Translations under genes and position numbers: made by a program
In this document: one piece after another, positions 29,640 through 38,351 of the stretch
Numbering within the stretch: position 1 is the stretch's first letter
How the letters are laid out: every line of letters starts with the position of its first letter
Notes under the pieces: model-generated
Told to the model about the DNA's origin: nothing
The model's database searches: none
Seen by the model: only the letters and a program-made list of their open reading frames with translations
DNA from: Caldicellulosiruptor hydrothermalis 108
GTDB taxonomy: Bacteria; Bacillota; Thermoanaerobacteria; Caldicellulosiruptorales; Caldicellulosiruptoraceae
Length of the DNA: 64,000 nucleotides
Direction of reading: 5' to 3'
Assembly: GCF_000166355.1 (NCBI RefSeq)
Contig: NC_014652.1
Location: forward strand, 1,896,928-1,960,927

Positions 29640-30015
29640 TTTGAATAATTTCCTTGATATCTTCAATTATATTTGGAATGATATCAATTATTCTCTCGAT
29701 GCTGCTGTTTGCTGAAACATTCAAAAGCCTTATCTGGTCCTGTGTTACAACCAAAAACGCAATGGGCATAACAGAGATTCCAGCACCAGTGCCGCCTGCA
29801 AAAAGCGGAGTATTTTCGTCGGTCTTATTCATCTTAGTACTATCCTGTTTTATGTCACCCCCACCTGCCACAAAGCCAAACGAAACTTTTGAGACCGGAA
29901 TTATAACAGCTCCAGCCGAACTTTGAACAGCATCACCCACAATTGTGTTAACGTCAATCATCTGTTTTAGGTTTTCCATTGTTGTCTGCATAAGCATTTC
30001 AATTGGATGTGCCAA
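29632..30015 (-). CDS. GerW family sporulation protein (YtfJ)
   Basis: The protein has about 127 residues. The sequence HPIEMLMQTTMENLKQMIDVNTIVGD followed by VIIPVSKVSFGFVAGGGD, a Gly-rich GGTGAGISVMPIAFLVV and a short C-terminal helix is the full GerW/YtfJ pattern. The family is required for proper spore germination and lysis in Bacillus. I chose TTG at 30015, eight bases after GGTGG, giving the usual N-terminus (Met-Ala-His-Pro-Ile-Glu). A GTG at 30027 would overlap the upstream gene by ten bases. The conserved pair partner is directly upstream. Confidence 0.9.
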   Translation of the reverse strand: MAHPIEMLMQTTMENLKQMIDVNTIVGDAVQSSAGAVIIPVSKVSFGFVAGGGDIKQDSTKMNKTDENTPLFAGGTGAGISVMPIAFLVVTQDQIRLLNVSANSSIERIIDIIPNIIEDIKEIIQRR

Positions 30016-30017
30016 GT

Positions 30018-30557
30018 TTAACACCACCCTTCTGTTTTTTTTACTACCTTAAACCAACTGGTCAAAAGCTTCACAGGAAAAATTTTTACATAAACATTTA
30101 ATTGCAAAATGCTTGATAAAAAATTCTCTCTCAAGAAGGCTTTATAATCAAGCTTGGTATTCTGACCACATGACATTAATATTCCCCAAATTGAATATAT
30201 ACTTGCACTTAAAATACTCAAAATAAAAGCATCTGCACACCAGATGCGCGCAAAAATCTTATCTACTTTCACTACAGTAGACAAAAGGAAGATTCTTATA
30301 AGGCTAAATATCATCTTGGTAGAAATAGGCTTTGATTTTTTCTTTTTGGTTTCTCTTTCAATGGAAAAATGTTTAGCTCTTTTGTGCCCAGAAATTTGAA
30401 TTTGCTTGTAAAATACATGCACATAAATTCCTAAAATGTTAAACTTTACTTTAACAAAAATTGCCTTTTCAACTCTTATCTCAATCAAAAATATTTTTGG
30501 CAGGAAAAGATAAATAGGCAATAGCGCAAAGAGCAAGAAATAAAAGAAAGTTTTCAA
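30018..30557 (-). CDS. DUF2953 family protein (YtfI-like), gerW partner
   Basis: The 179-residue protein has an N-terminal membrane segment (residues 3-22) and a strand-rich middle (IEIRVEKAIFVKVKFNILGIYVHVFYK). A basic segment and a hydrophobic region near 107-128 follow, ending in LLTSWFKVVKK. DUF2953 proteins are encoded next to YtfJ in spore-formers, as here; no biochemical role is known to me. The start is TTG at 30557 with GGCGG seven bases upstream. It ends two bases before gerW begins. Confidence 0.75.
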   Translation of the reverse strand: MKTFFYFLLFALLPIYLFLPKIFLIEIRVEKAIFVKVKFNILGIYVHVFYKQIQISGHKRAKHFSIERETKKKKSKPISTKMIFSLIRIFLLSTVVKVDKIFARIWCADAFILSILSASIYSIWGILMSCGQNTKLDYKAFLRENFLSSILQLNVYVKIFPVKLLTSWFKVVKKTEGWC

Positions 30558-30624
30558 TTTCTACCGCCTATTAGCCCTCTCAAACTGCTTTTATTTTATT
30601 AAAATTATTGCCACAAAAATAAAA

Positions 30625-30651
30625 GAGGATACATCAAATTGACGTATCCTC
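30625..30651 (-). terminator. Intrinsic terminator of scpB, containing its stop codon
   Basis: GAGGATAC and GTATCCTC close a near-perfect palindrome (30625-30651) followed by TTTTATTTTT on the minus strand. The scpB stop TGA (30634-30636) lies inside the hairpin. Confidence 0.85.
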
Positions 30652-31179
30652 TTGCTGTATTTTTAAAATCTTCTCTTTAAGCTCCTCTAAATCTTTAATA
30701 CCAAGAGAAGTGTAAAAAAGTGAGGTTACCTCATACAAAGCAGGCTTACCAATTGTGTCAAGTCTTCCAGCTTCTCTGATGAGCCCTTTTTCTATAAGGC
30801 TTTTTATGACATTCTCGCTGCTGACCCCTCTTATCTTTTCTATCTCTTGTCTTGTAATGGGACCTTTTAACGCAACAATCGATAACACCTCATACGCCGC
30901 TTGAGAAAGTGATACATACTTTTGTTCCAAATCAAAGTATTCTCTTATATATCCTGAATTTTCTGGATTGGTAACCAGAACATATCCATTTTCCTGTTCG
31001 GTTATTAAAAATCCTCTGTTTTGCTGCAGATATTCCTGTTTTAGCTGCTCGACACAATTTTTAACCTCTTGATATTCTACCCCTAAAATCTTTGCAAGTT
31101 TTTGAACATCCAAGGGTTCTGCAGCCAAAAAGAGTATACTTTCTACAACCGATTTTATCTTTGCTGCTTCCATTACCAT
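30634..31179 (-). CDS. scpB: Segregation and condensation protein B
   Basis: The 181-residue protein has two winged-helix domains. Landmarks are VESILFLAAEPLDVQKLAKILG near residues 11-32, QAAYEVLSIVALKGPITRQEIEKIRGV near 95-121 and LIREAGRLDTIGKPALYEVTSLF near 133-158. ScpB dimers bind ScpA and complete the SMC condensin that compacts and segregates chromosomes. GAGG lies seven bases before the ATG. It follows scpA by four bases and ends in a terminator overlapping its own stop codon. Confidence 0.96.
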   Translation of the reverse strand: MVMEAAKIKSVVESILFLAAEPLDVQKLAKILGVEYQEVKNCVEQLKQEYLQQNRGFLITEQENGYVLVTNPENSGYIREYFDLEQKYVSLSQAAYEVLSIVALKGPITRQEIEKIRGVSSENVIKSLIEKGLIREAGRLDTIGKPALYEVTSLFYTSLGIKDLEELKEKILKIQQEDTSI

Positions 31180-31183
31180 CCTG

Positions 31184-31894
31184 TTACCTCTTTAAAATCT
31201 TTATATCGTCAAACATTTTATCCTGATGAGCAAAGATATGACCAAGCTTGCAAAGTTCCAAAATAGCCAAAAATCTGTAGATAATCTCTTCCTTTGAAAT
31301 TCCTTTAATGAGGTTGCTAAAATACAAAACCCCTTTTTGTTTAATATATTCAAATACCTGTTTCACAACCTTCAAAATAGATATAGGCTGCCTTCTGGTA
31401 ATCTCCTGAAGTTTTTGAACGCTTTCTTTTAAAAAATCCTCATTTTTCTGGACAGCAGCCAAATATGCTCTGCAAAGCTTTCTAATATCAAGCTGGGTTA
31501 TAAGCTCTTTTTTATTTTCTTTTAAAAGCAGATAACCCTGGTTTGTCTTTCTATAGCATTCCCTGTAAGGAAAATTTTCTTTTAAGTAAATGGCTACCTG
31601 TTTGTATTTCTGATATTCTCTCAGTCTTTCCACAAGTTCTTGGCGTGGGTCTTGGTCTTCCTGGGCTTTGGGCAAAAGCATCCTTGATTTTATCTCTAAA
31701 AGTGTTGCTGCCATTACCATAAACTCAGAAACAGAATCCACGTTGATTGTATCTAAATGGTTAAGATATGCCAGATACTGGCTTGTAATCTCGGATATTG
31801 GAATATCATATATGTTTATCTTCTCTTTTTTTATGAAGTAAAGCAACAGGTCAAGTGGCCCTTCAAAGTTGGGAAGTTTAACCTCAAAGTTCAT
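31184..31894 (-). CDS. scpA: Segregation and condensation protein A
   Basis: The 236-residue kleisin has the N-terminal ScpA signature VKLPNFEGPLDLLLYFIKKEKINIYDIPI and AATLLEIKSRMLLP near residues 68-81. The C-terminal winged-helix segment (FLAILELCKLGHIFAHQ) binds SMC. It bridges SMC heads in the condensin complex. Its ATG overlaps the trpS stop (ATGA), so translation is likely coupled. It lies between trpS and scpB, as part of the lysA-to-scpB run. Confidence 0.96.
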   Translation of the reverse strand: MNFEVKLPNFEGPLDLLLYFIKKEKINIYDIPISEITSQYLAYLNHLDTINVDSVSEFMVMAATLLEIKSRMLLPKAQEDQDPRQELVERLREYQKYKQVAIYLKENFPYRECYRKTNQGYLLLKENKKELITQLDIRKLCRAYLAAVQKNEDFLKESVQKLQEITRRQPISILKVVKQVFEYIKQKGVLYFSNLIKGISKEEIIYRFLAILELCKLGHIFAHQDKMFDDIKILKR

Positions 31895-32868
31895 AACAGA
31901 CCTGCCCTGTCCTTTGCTTCTTGTAATGTTCTTGATGCTATTTCTCTTGCCTTTCTTGCACCTTCACTGATAACTCCTAAAACATAGTCAAGGTCATTTT
32001 CAAGCTCTCTTCTTCTTGCTTGAATTGGTTCTAAAAACCTTGAAATATTTTCAAATAACCTCTTTTTACACTCAACACAACCTATTTTACCCTGCCTGCA
32101 GTCTTCTTCTGTCTCTGATACAATCTCTGGGCTGAATATCTGATGGTACGCAAAGACCGTACACACTTCAGGATGTCCAGGGTCGTTCTTGCGAATCCTT
32201 GCAGGGTCTGTCACCATATTCATTACCTTTTTTCTTACACTTTCCAAGTCTTCAGAAAGCGCGATTGTATTTCCGTAGCTCTTGCTCATCTTGCGTCCGT
32301 CTGTCCCAACAAGCACCTTTACAGTGTTAAGAATTGCTTGTGGTTCTGGAAAAGTCTGGCCATATAAAAAGTTAAACCTTCTTGCAATCTCTCGTGTCAG
32401 CTCCAAGTGCGGAAGCTGGTCCTCACCAACTGGTACAAGCTCTGCTTTGTATATCAATATATCAGCTGCCTGAAGACATGGATATCCTAAAAACCCATAT
32501 GTTGCTATGTTTCTTTCTTTTAACTCTCTCATCTGGTCCTTGTAAGTTGGACACCTATAAAGCCAAGAAAGAGGAGTTATCATAGAAAACAAAAGATGAA
32601 GCTCAGCATGCTGTGGAACATGCGACTGCACAAATATTGTACACTTTTTCGGGTCAAGACCGCATGCCAAAAGGTCTATCACAACCTGTTTTGTATATTC
32701 TCTTAAATTCGAAGTATCTTCATATCCTGTTGTAAGCGCGTGCCAATCTGCAACAAAAAAGAAACATTCATATTCATCCTGAAGTTTTACCCAGCTCTCT
32801 ATTGCACCAAAATAGTTGCCAAGATGCAAGATACCCGTTGGTCTTGTACCAGATAAAACTCGTCTCAT
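31891..32868 (-). CDS. trpS: Tryptophanyl-tRNA synthetase
   Basis: The 325-residue class I synthetase charges tRNA-Trp. The HIGH-like motif is HLGNYFGAIESW near residues 16-27, DQLPHLELTREIARRFN near 147-163 is conserved, and the KMSKS motif is exact (GRKMSKSYGN near 194). GGAG lies nine bases before the ATG. The 37-base gap upstream leaves no room for a T-box, so expression follows the operon lysA-M50-trpS-scpA-scpB. Confidence 0.98.
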   Translation of the reverse strand: MRRVLSGTRPTGILHLGNYFGAIESWVKLQDEYECFFFVADWHALTTGYEDTSNLREYTKQVVIDLLACGLDPKKCTIFVQSHVPQHAELHLLFSMITPLSWLYRCPTYKDQMRELKERNIATYGFLGYPCLQAADILIYKAELVPVGEDQLPHLELTREIARRFNFLYGQTFPEPQAILNTVKVLVGTDGRKMSKSYGNTIALSEDLESVRKKVMNMVTDPARIRKNDPGHPEVCTVFAYHQIFSPEIVSETEEDCRQGKIGCVECKKRLFENISRFLEPIQARRRELENDLDYVLGVISEGARKAREIASRTLQEAKDRAGLL

Positions 32869-32905
32869 CTTTTCATTCTCCTATTCTCGTGTTATATTTT
32901 TTCAC

Positions 32906-33538
32906 TTACGGAAGAAGAGTAATAATAAAATCAATAAAAGCAAAAATAAAATATGCTATTGGCTGTAAAATATGTGAAATCAAAAAAGGTGCAAAAAATA
33001 TGCATGCAATTAATATTATCTGCCCTAACAGTTCAAATCTATAATAGAATTCCACATAACTATTTGGTGCAAAAATAAACAGAATCTTTGAACCATCTAA
33101 GGGCGGTATTGGCAACAAATTGAATATTGTTAGATACACATTAATCAAATAAGCTTCCTGAATCATAATCTGAAGATATCTATTTGTAATCAAATTGTAC
33201 TCATTAACATACTTAAGTACAATAGCAAAGACAATTGCAGAAAGAATATTTGCAACAGGTCCTGCTAAGGCTGTCAGTCCCATACCTACTTTTGGATTTT
33301 TGTATCTTGTTGGGTCAGTCACAACAGGTTTTGCCCAGCCAAATTGAAAAAGAATTAGCGCTATCGCACCAAACAAATCTATGTGGACAAGAGGGTTTAA
33401 GGTTATTCTTCCCTGTCTTTTTGGCAGGTCATCTCCCTGCAAATATGCAACAAGCCCGTGGGCTGACTCGTGCACAGATATTGCAAAAAGCAGCCCTGGA
33501 ATTCTCAAAAGCATTGTAATAATATTCGGCATAGCCAT
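32906..33538 (-). CDS. M50 site-2 protease family membrane protein
   Basis: The 210-residue protein is an intramembrane metalloprotease of the YwhC/YydH-like short M50 group. The zinc motif HESAHGL (residues 19-25) lies in the first membrane helix, and the third ligand is in the helix containing NLLPIPPLDGSKIL near residues 142-155. About five membrane segments are evident. The substrate is unknown; distance from the sporulation genes and lack of a CBS domain argue against SpoIVFB. GGAGAG lies eight bases before the ATG. It is between lysA and trpS on the same strand. Confidence 0.9.
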   Translation of the reverse strand: MAMPNIITMLLRIPGLLFAISVHESAHGLVAYLQGDDLPKRQGRITLNPLVHIDLFGAIALILFQFGWAKPVVTDPTRYKNPKVGMGLTALAGPVANILSAIVFAIVLKYVNEYNLITNRYLQIMIQEAYLINVYLTIFNLLPIPPLDGSKILFIFAPNSYVEFYYRFELLGQIILIACIFFAPFLISHILQPIAYFIFAFIDFIITLLP

Positions 33539-33565
33539 CCCAAATTCTCTCCAAATATAATTTTA

Positions 33566-34867
33566 TTAAATCTCTACATCATTTCTCACAAGGTCTTCAT
33601 ATGTTTCACGTTTTACAATAACTCTTGATTGACCATTTTTCAAGAGTACAACTGCAGGTCTTGGGAACCTATTGTAATTACTTGACATAGAATAATTATA
33701 TGCTCCCGTTGCCAAAATGGCAAGATGCTGACCAGTTTTAAGCTCTGGAAGCTTTATGTCTTTGATGAGTATATCACCAGACTCACAGCATCTTCCTGCA
33801 ATTGTATAGACTTTTGTCCGCTGCCCCAGAGGATTTTCCACAACATATGCATCATATCTTGCCTGATACAGTGCATAACGTGGATTGTCTGTCATACCAC
33901 CATCAACAGATGCATAGTTTCTGACATTTGGTATCTCTTTGACACTTCCAATTGTGTAAAGTGTAATTCCAGCTTCACCTACAATAGACCTTCCAGGTTC
34001 CAAAACAATAAACGGTTTTTTTAGCCCTCTCAAGCTGCAAAATTCCTCTACCTCTTCAGCAATTGCCTCTATAAACTTCTCAATTCTTGGCGGTTCATCA
34101 TGAGCAGTGTATTTTATCCCAAATCCGCCACCTAAATCTAACATTTCTATCTCGTAGCCAAGTTCATTTTTAATCTTGAGCATAAACTCAAGCATGACCC
34201 TTGCAGCAAGCTTAAACGGAGCTGTTTCGAAAATCTGCGAACCTATATGGCAGTGAAGTCCCACTAAGCTTAGCTCTTGTCTTTGTAGCACTTTTTGAAC
34301 CATCGAGAATGCTTCGCCATTTTCAAGTGCAACCCCAAACTTTGAGTCTATCTGCCCTGTCCTGATAAACTCATGTGTATGAGCTTCAATCCCGGGTTTT
34401 ATTCGAATCAAGACATCTGCTTTTTTGTTTTTTGTTTTACATATCAGACTTAGCATCTCAAGCTCATCAAAATTATCAAGTACAATTTTTACCCCTCTGT
34501 CAACTGCCATCTCAAGCTCATCATATGTTTTGTTGTTCCCATGGAAGAATATCTTATCTGGGTCAAAATTTACAGAAAGTGCTGTGTAAAGCTCCCCACC
34601 TGATACAACGTCAAGACCTATTCCCTCTTCTTTTGCTATTTTGCACATAGCCTTTGTGCAAAAAGCTTTTGATGCATAAATTATAAGACCATTTTCTCCA
34701 AAATATTTCTGCAGGGAAGACTTGAATCTATTAATATTTTCTCTTATCATTGTCTCATTCATAACATAAAGAGGAGTTCCATACATCTCTATCAAATCAA
34801 GAAGGTCAATTCCTTCCCATGAAAGATTACCTTTTGGTGAAATTTCAAGATTGTATCTTAGCTGCAT
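33566..34867 (-). CDS. lysA: Diaminopimelate decarboxylase
   Basis: The 433-residue PLP-dependent, alanine-racemase-fold enzyme converts meso-diaminopimelate to lysine. The PLP lysine lies in YASKAFCTKAM near residue 67. Other landmarks are HGNNKTYDELEMA, LHCHIGSQIF near 206, LDLGGGFGI near 243, the EPGRSIVGEAG phosphate loop near 291 and CESGDIL near 357. GAGGGGAG lies seven bases before the ATG. The promoter at 34904-34933 is directly upstream. The enzyme drains the DAP pool that MurE (also in this window) uses. No lysine riboswitch was seen in the short leader. Confidence 0.97.
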   Translation of the reverse strand: MQLRYNLEISPKGNLSWEGIDLLDLIEMYGTPLYVMNETMIRENINRFKSSLQKYFGENGLIIYASKAFCTKAMCKIAKEEGIGLDVVSGGELYTALSVNFDPDKIFFHGNNKTYDELEMAVDRGVKIVLDNFDELEMLSLICKTKNKKADVLIRIKPGIEAHTHEFIRTGQIDSKFGVALENGEAFSMVQKVLQRQELSLVGLHCHIGSQIFETAPFKLAARVMLEFMLKIKNELGYEIEMLDLGGGFGIKYTAHDEPPRIEKFIEAIAEEVEEFCSLRGLKKPFIVLEPGRSIVGEAGITLYTIGSVKEIPNVRNYASVDGGMTDNPRYALYQARYDAYVVENPLGQRTKVYTIAGRCCESGDILIKDIKLPELKTGQHLAILATGAYNYSMSSNYNRFPRPAVVLLKNGQSRVIVKRETYEDLVRNDVEI

Positions 34868-34903
34868 GTATTTTCTCCCCTCGCAATTTTAATGTTGAAA
34901 ATA

Positions 34904-34933
34904 ATTCTAACATACAATCAAAGAAAAATTCAA
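34904..34933 (-). promoter_or_regulatory. Sigma-A promoter of the lysA-scpB operon
   Basis: TTGAAT (34928-34933), an 18-bp spacer and TGT-TAGAAT (34904-34909) read on the minus strand, with an extended -10 TG. The leader before the lysA ATG is only about 30 bases. Confidence 0.6.
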
Positions 34934-34952
34934 TATTGCTTGACACAAAAAC

Positions 34953-36614
34953 TTAAGCTGTTTCGATATTTGCCGCATCGTGAAGACCAAATTTTTCTAT
35001 GGCCATCTCTCTCAGTTTATATTTTTGGACCTTACCGTTTGCAGTTGTGGGAAACTCGTTGACAAACACAACGTATCGTGGCGTTTTGTGCCGTGAAAGA
35101 TTAGCTTTTACAAACTCTTTTATCTCTTCCTCGCTTGCACAGCTCCCATCTTTGAGGATTATAAATGCAACTATCTCCTCACCATAGACCTTATCCGGCA
35201 CACCCACAACCTGCACATCTTTTACTGCCGGATGTGAATATAAAAACTCTTCTATTTCACGTGGGTAGATGTTTTCTCCACCTCTTATTATCATATCTTT
35301 GAGCCTGCCAGTAATTCTTAAATATCCGTTTTGGTCAATGTATCCTAAATCACCTGTGTGAAGCCAGCCATCTTCGTCGATGGCTTGTTTTGTTGCCTCC
35401 GGCATCTTGTAATATCCTTTCATAACGTTGTATCCCCTTGCACATATCTCCCCAACAACACCGTTTGGAACCTCTTTTTTTGTGTGGATATCCACAATCT
35501 TTACCTCCACACCTTCAAGCGGTTTTCCCACTGTGGACACTCTAAACTCAAGAGGGTCATCAACTCTTGTCTGAGTTATTACAGGTGATGCCTCTGTCTG
35601 ACCATATGCTATTGTAATCTCTCTCATGTGCATCTTTTCAACAACTTCTCTCATCACTTTGATAGGACAAGGTGCTCCTGCCATTATACCAGTCCGAAGA
35701 GAAGAAAAATTGAACTTATCAAATTCGGGATGCTGCAAGATTGCAATAAACATTGTGGGCACACCATGCAAGCCAGTGCACCTTTCAAAGTGAATTGTCT
35801 CCATAACTTTAAGAGGATTGAAATGATCAAGTGGCACCATGGTGGCACCTTTTGTCATACATGCACCTATACCCAAAACAAGTCCAAAACAATGGAAAAA
35901 CGGAACAGGGATACACAGCTTGTCTTTGTGTGTAAGTTTCATGCAATCTGCAATTGCGTTTGCGTTGTTGAGAATATTTTTGTGTGTAAGCATAACACCT
36001 TTGGGAAATCCGGTGGTACCAGAGGTGTACTGCATATTTATTACCTCATCTGGCTCAAGGCTTTTTTGCCTGCGAATAAGCTTCTCATCAGAAACATCTT
36101 TGCCAAGTTCAATTACCTCGTGCCAGTTGTATATTCCATCATAAGAGCCTTGCCCAACAAAAATGAGCCTTTTAAGATATGGCAGATTTGGATTTTCAAG
36201 CTCTCCTTTTTTGCACGCCTGAAGCTGGGGATTTAGTTTTTTGACAATCTCAAGGTAGTTCGAATCTTTAAATCCTTCTGTGAATATTAAAGTGGAACTG
36301 TCAGATTGTTTTAGAAGATATTCAAGCTCATATATCTTGTAGTTGGTATTTACAGTAACAAGCACTGCTCCAATCTTGGCTAAGGCAAAAATAGAAATGA
36401 GATACTCAAGCCTATTTGTTGCCCATACAGCCACATGTTCTCCTTTTTGAATTCCAATTGCCATAAACCCTTTTGCTGCATCATCCACCATTTTTTTAAA
36501 CTGGGAATATGTAAGGTAAATCTTTTCGTGATGATAAATGACAGCAGGATTGTCAGCAAACTTTGTAGCTATCATATCAAAATAGTCTGGAATAGTCATT
36601 TCAATCAAAGACAT
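34953..36614 (-). CDS. AMP-forming fatty acyl-CoA synthetase
   Basis: The 553-residue ANL-superfamily ligase has the P-loop YTSGTTGFPKGVMLTH near residues 200-215, YGQTEASPV near 346, the hinge GDLGYI near 427 and the C-terminal catalytic Lys region TTANGKVQKYKL near 530. FadD-like proteins activate medium or long-chain fatty acids through acyl-AMP; the acyl chain length cannot be told. Its promoter (36697-36726) lies between it and sigG, with a hairpin right after the predicted start. It is followed by the separate lysA promoter. Confidence 0.92.
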   Translation of the reverse strand: MSLIEMTIPDYFDMIATKFADNPAVIYHHEKIYLTYSQFKKMVDDAAKGFMAIGIQKGEHVAVWATNRLEYLISIFALAKIGAVLVTVNTNYKIYELEYLLKQSDSSTLIFTEGFKDSNYLEIVKKLNPQLQACKKGELENPNLPYLKRLIFVGQGSYDGIYNWHEVIELGKDVSDEKLIRRQKSLEPDEVINMQYTSGTTGFPKGVMLTHKNILNNANAIADCMKLTHKDKLCIPVPFFHCFGLVLGIGACMTKGATMVPLDHFNPLKVMETIHFERCTGLHGVPTMFIAILQHPEFDKFNFSSLRTGIMAGAPCPIKVMREVVEKMHMREITIAYGQTEASPVITQTRVDDPLEFRVSTVGKPLEGVEVKIVDIHTKKEVPNGVVGEICARGYNVMKGYYKMPEATKQAIDEDGWLHTGDLGYIDQNGYLRITGRLKDMIIRGGENIYPREIEEFLYSHPAVKDVQVVGVPDKVYGEEIVAFIILKDGSCASEEEIKEFVKANLSRHKTPRYVVFVNEFPTTANGKVQKYKLREMAIEKFGLHDAANIETA

Positions 36615-36645
36615 TTAAGCCACTGCGCCCCCTTAAAAAATGCAC

Positions 36646-36679
36646 AAGCCTTTTACCCTACTTTTAAGGTAAAAGGCTT
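36646..36679 (-). terminator. Terminator hairpin between sigG and the acyl-CoA synthetase
   Basis: AAGCCTTTTACC (36646-36657) pairs with GGTAAAAGGCTT (36668-36679), a 12-bp stem, followed on the minus strand by GTGCATTTTTT. It terminates sigG transcripts, yet it also lies downstream of the perfect promoter at 36697-36726 and would be met about 11 bases into that transcript. Confidence 0.75.
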
Positions 36680-36696
36680 ATTGTTAATTTTAGATT

Positions 36697-36726
36697 ATTA
36701 TAAATTTTGAATGCATAAATTGTCAA
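36697..36726 (-). promoter_or_regulatory. Perfect sigma-A promoter upstream of the acyl-CoA synthetase
   Basis: TTGACA (36721-36726) and TATAAT (36697-36702), both exact, with an 18-bp spacer on the minus strand, 11 bases beyond the sigG stop codon. The predicted start is near 36690, just before the terminator-type hairpin. Confidence 0.7.
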
Positions 36727-36736
36727 CAACAAAATA

Positions 36737-37504
36737 TTAAATATACTTTTTGATATGTCCTATTGCACTTTTTTCAATTCTTGACACCTGTGCCTGTGAA
36801 ATTCCTACAATTCTCGCTACCTCCATCTGGGTTTTTCCTTTATAATAACGCAAATACAGGATTTCTTTCTCGCGCTTTGTGAGTTTTGAGAGAGCATCTT
36901 TGAGCGAAATTTCTTCAAGCCAAACATTTTCGCATGATTTGTGGTCGCAGAGTTTTTCCACAACATACATTGTGTCGGTACTATCCTGAAACACTGGCTC
37001 ATAAAGAGATATCGGTTCTTGAATGGAATCAAGCGCAAAAACAAGCTCTTCTTTAGTGATTGAGAGTTCTTTTGCTATCTCTTCCAATGTCGGTTCTCTG
37101 TGATTTTTATTTATATACTTCTCCTTTATCTTCAAAGCTTTATAGGCTGTATCTTTCAAAGACCTCGAAATTCTCATAGAGTTGTTATCCCTCAGATATC
37201 TTCTTATCTCCCCGATTATCATCGGCACTGCATAGGTTGAAAACTTAACATTCTGGGAAAGGTCAAAATTGTCAATTGCTTTTATAAGACCAATGCAACC
37301 TACCTGGAACAAATCATCTAAGTTCTCGCCCCTGTTTGCAAACTTTTGGACAACACTCAAAACAAGCCTCAAATTTCCTTCAATAAAAATTCTTCGTGCT
37401 TCTTTGTCCCCTTCTTTCATTCTCTTTAAAAGTTCAAGCTTTTCTTCATGGCTCAAAACGGGGAGTGTTGATGTGTTAACACCACAAATCTCTACCTTGT
37501 TCAA
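36737..37504 (-). CDS. sigG: Forespore sigma factor SigG
   Basis: The 255-residue protein has the exact SigG N-terminus NKVEICGVNTSTLPVLSHEEK, a -10 recognition region 2 (NLRLVLSVVQKFANRGENLDDLFQVGCIGLIKAIDNFD), GEIRRYLRDNNSMRISR, and a region 4 HTH (TQMEVARIVGISQAQVSRIEK). It directs late forespore transcription after engulfment. The start is TTG at 37504, eight bases after GGGGGAGG; an upstream frame extension to 37567 is rejected because it has no ribosome binding site. It follows sigE by 86 bases, the conserved spoIIGA-sigE-sigG order. Confidence 0.97.
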   Translation of the reverse strand: MNKVEICGVNTSTLPVLSHEEKLELLKRMKEGDKEARRIFIEGNLRLVLSVVQKFANRGENLDDLFQVGCIGLIKAIDNFDLSQNVKFSTYAVPMIIGEIRRYLRDNNSMRISRSLKDTAYKALKIKEKYINKNHREPTLEEIAKELSITKEELVFALDSIQEPISLYEPVFQDSTDTMYVVEKLCDHKSCENVWLEEISLKDALSKLTKREKEILYLRYYKGKTQMEVARIVGISQAQVSRIEKSAIGHIKKYI

Positions 37505-37590
37505 CTTAATTACCTCCCCCTTTTTTAACTTTGCGCTATGGTTTATTATTAACCTCGGGGAAGGCAATTATTCTAAAATAGATTTTCATA

Positions 37591-38325
37591 TTATATAATC
37601 TTTGCCAGCTCTTTTTTTAACCTCGTAATTATCTTTTTCTCCAACCGCGAGATATAGCTTTGGGATATCCCCAGCATATCTGCAACCTCTTTTTGAGTCT
37701 TTTCTCCACCATCTCCAAATCCAAACCTCAGTTCAACAATCTTTTTTTCCCTGGACGGAAGTTTTTGAATTGCTTGCAAAAGCGCTTCCTTTTCTACACT
37801 GCTCTCAATCTTGTTGTAAATTTCTTCTGTATCAGTACCGAGTACATCAGAGAGTAAAAGTTCATTGCCGTCCCAGTCAACATTCAGTGGCTCGTCTATC
37901 GACAGTTCAAGTTTTCTATTTGAATTTCGCCTTAAAAACATTAAAATTTCATTTTCTATACATTTTGAGGCGTAAGTAGCAAGTTTTATATTCTTGTTTG
38001 GATTGTATGTATTTATCGCTTTAATCAAACCTATTGTGCCTATTGAAACAAGGTCTTCAAGGTTAATCTTAGTATTTTCAAATCTTTTTGCAATGTAGAC
38101 AACAAGTCTCAAATTTCTTTCTATTAAAAGCTTTTTTAATCCTTCTTCGCCCTGGTAATGAATCCTGTATAAAATTTGAGCTTCTTCGTCAGGCGTAAGA
38201 GGTGGCGGAAGTGTGTCACATCCCCCAACATAAAAAATCTCCATAATCTGATTTTGTGAAAACTTAAAGCCAAGCTTCTCCAAGGTTTTCAAAACATAAC
38301 GTAAAATCTTAGACTCAAGTTTCAT
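37591..38325 (-). CDS. sigE: Mother-cell sigma factor SigE (pro-form)
   Basis: The 244-residue sigma factor begins with a pro-sequence of about 30 residues ([20 protein letters not shown]) ending at [15 protein letters not shown], the motif at which SpoIIGA cleaves pro-SigE. Region 2 ([41 protein letters not shown]) and region 4 ([22 protein letters not shown]) are intact. SigE runs early mother-cell sporulation genes. The ATG at 38325 lies ten bases after AAAGGAGG; ATGs at 38334 and 38346 lie on or before the ribosome binding site. It is 26 bases behind spoIIGA. Confidence 0.97.
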   Translation of the reverse strand: MKLESKILRYVLKTLEKLGFKFSQNQIMEIFYVGGCDTLPPPLTPDEEAQILYRIHYQGEEGLKKLLIERNLRLVVYIAKRFENTKINLEDLVSIGTIGLIKAINTYNPNKNIKLATYASKCIENEILMFLRRNSNRKLELSIDEPLNVDWDGNELLLSDVLGTDTEEIYNKIESSVEKEALLQAIQKLPSREKKIVELRFGFGDGGEKTQKEVADMLGISQSYISRLEKKIITRLKKELAKII

Positions 38326-38351
38326 AAAAGTCATACCTCCTTTCAAAAAAA

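Noticed and set aside
34868..34952. Lysine riboswitch before lysA
   Set aside because: The leader from the predicted start is only about 30 bases, too short for the aptamer.
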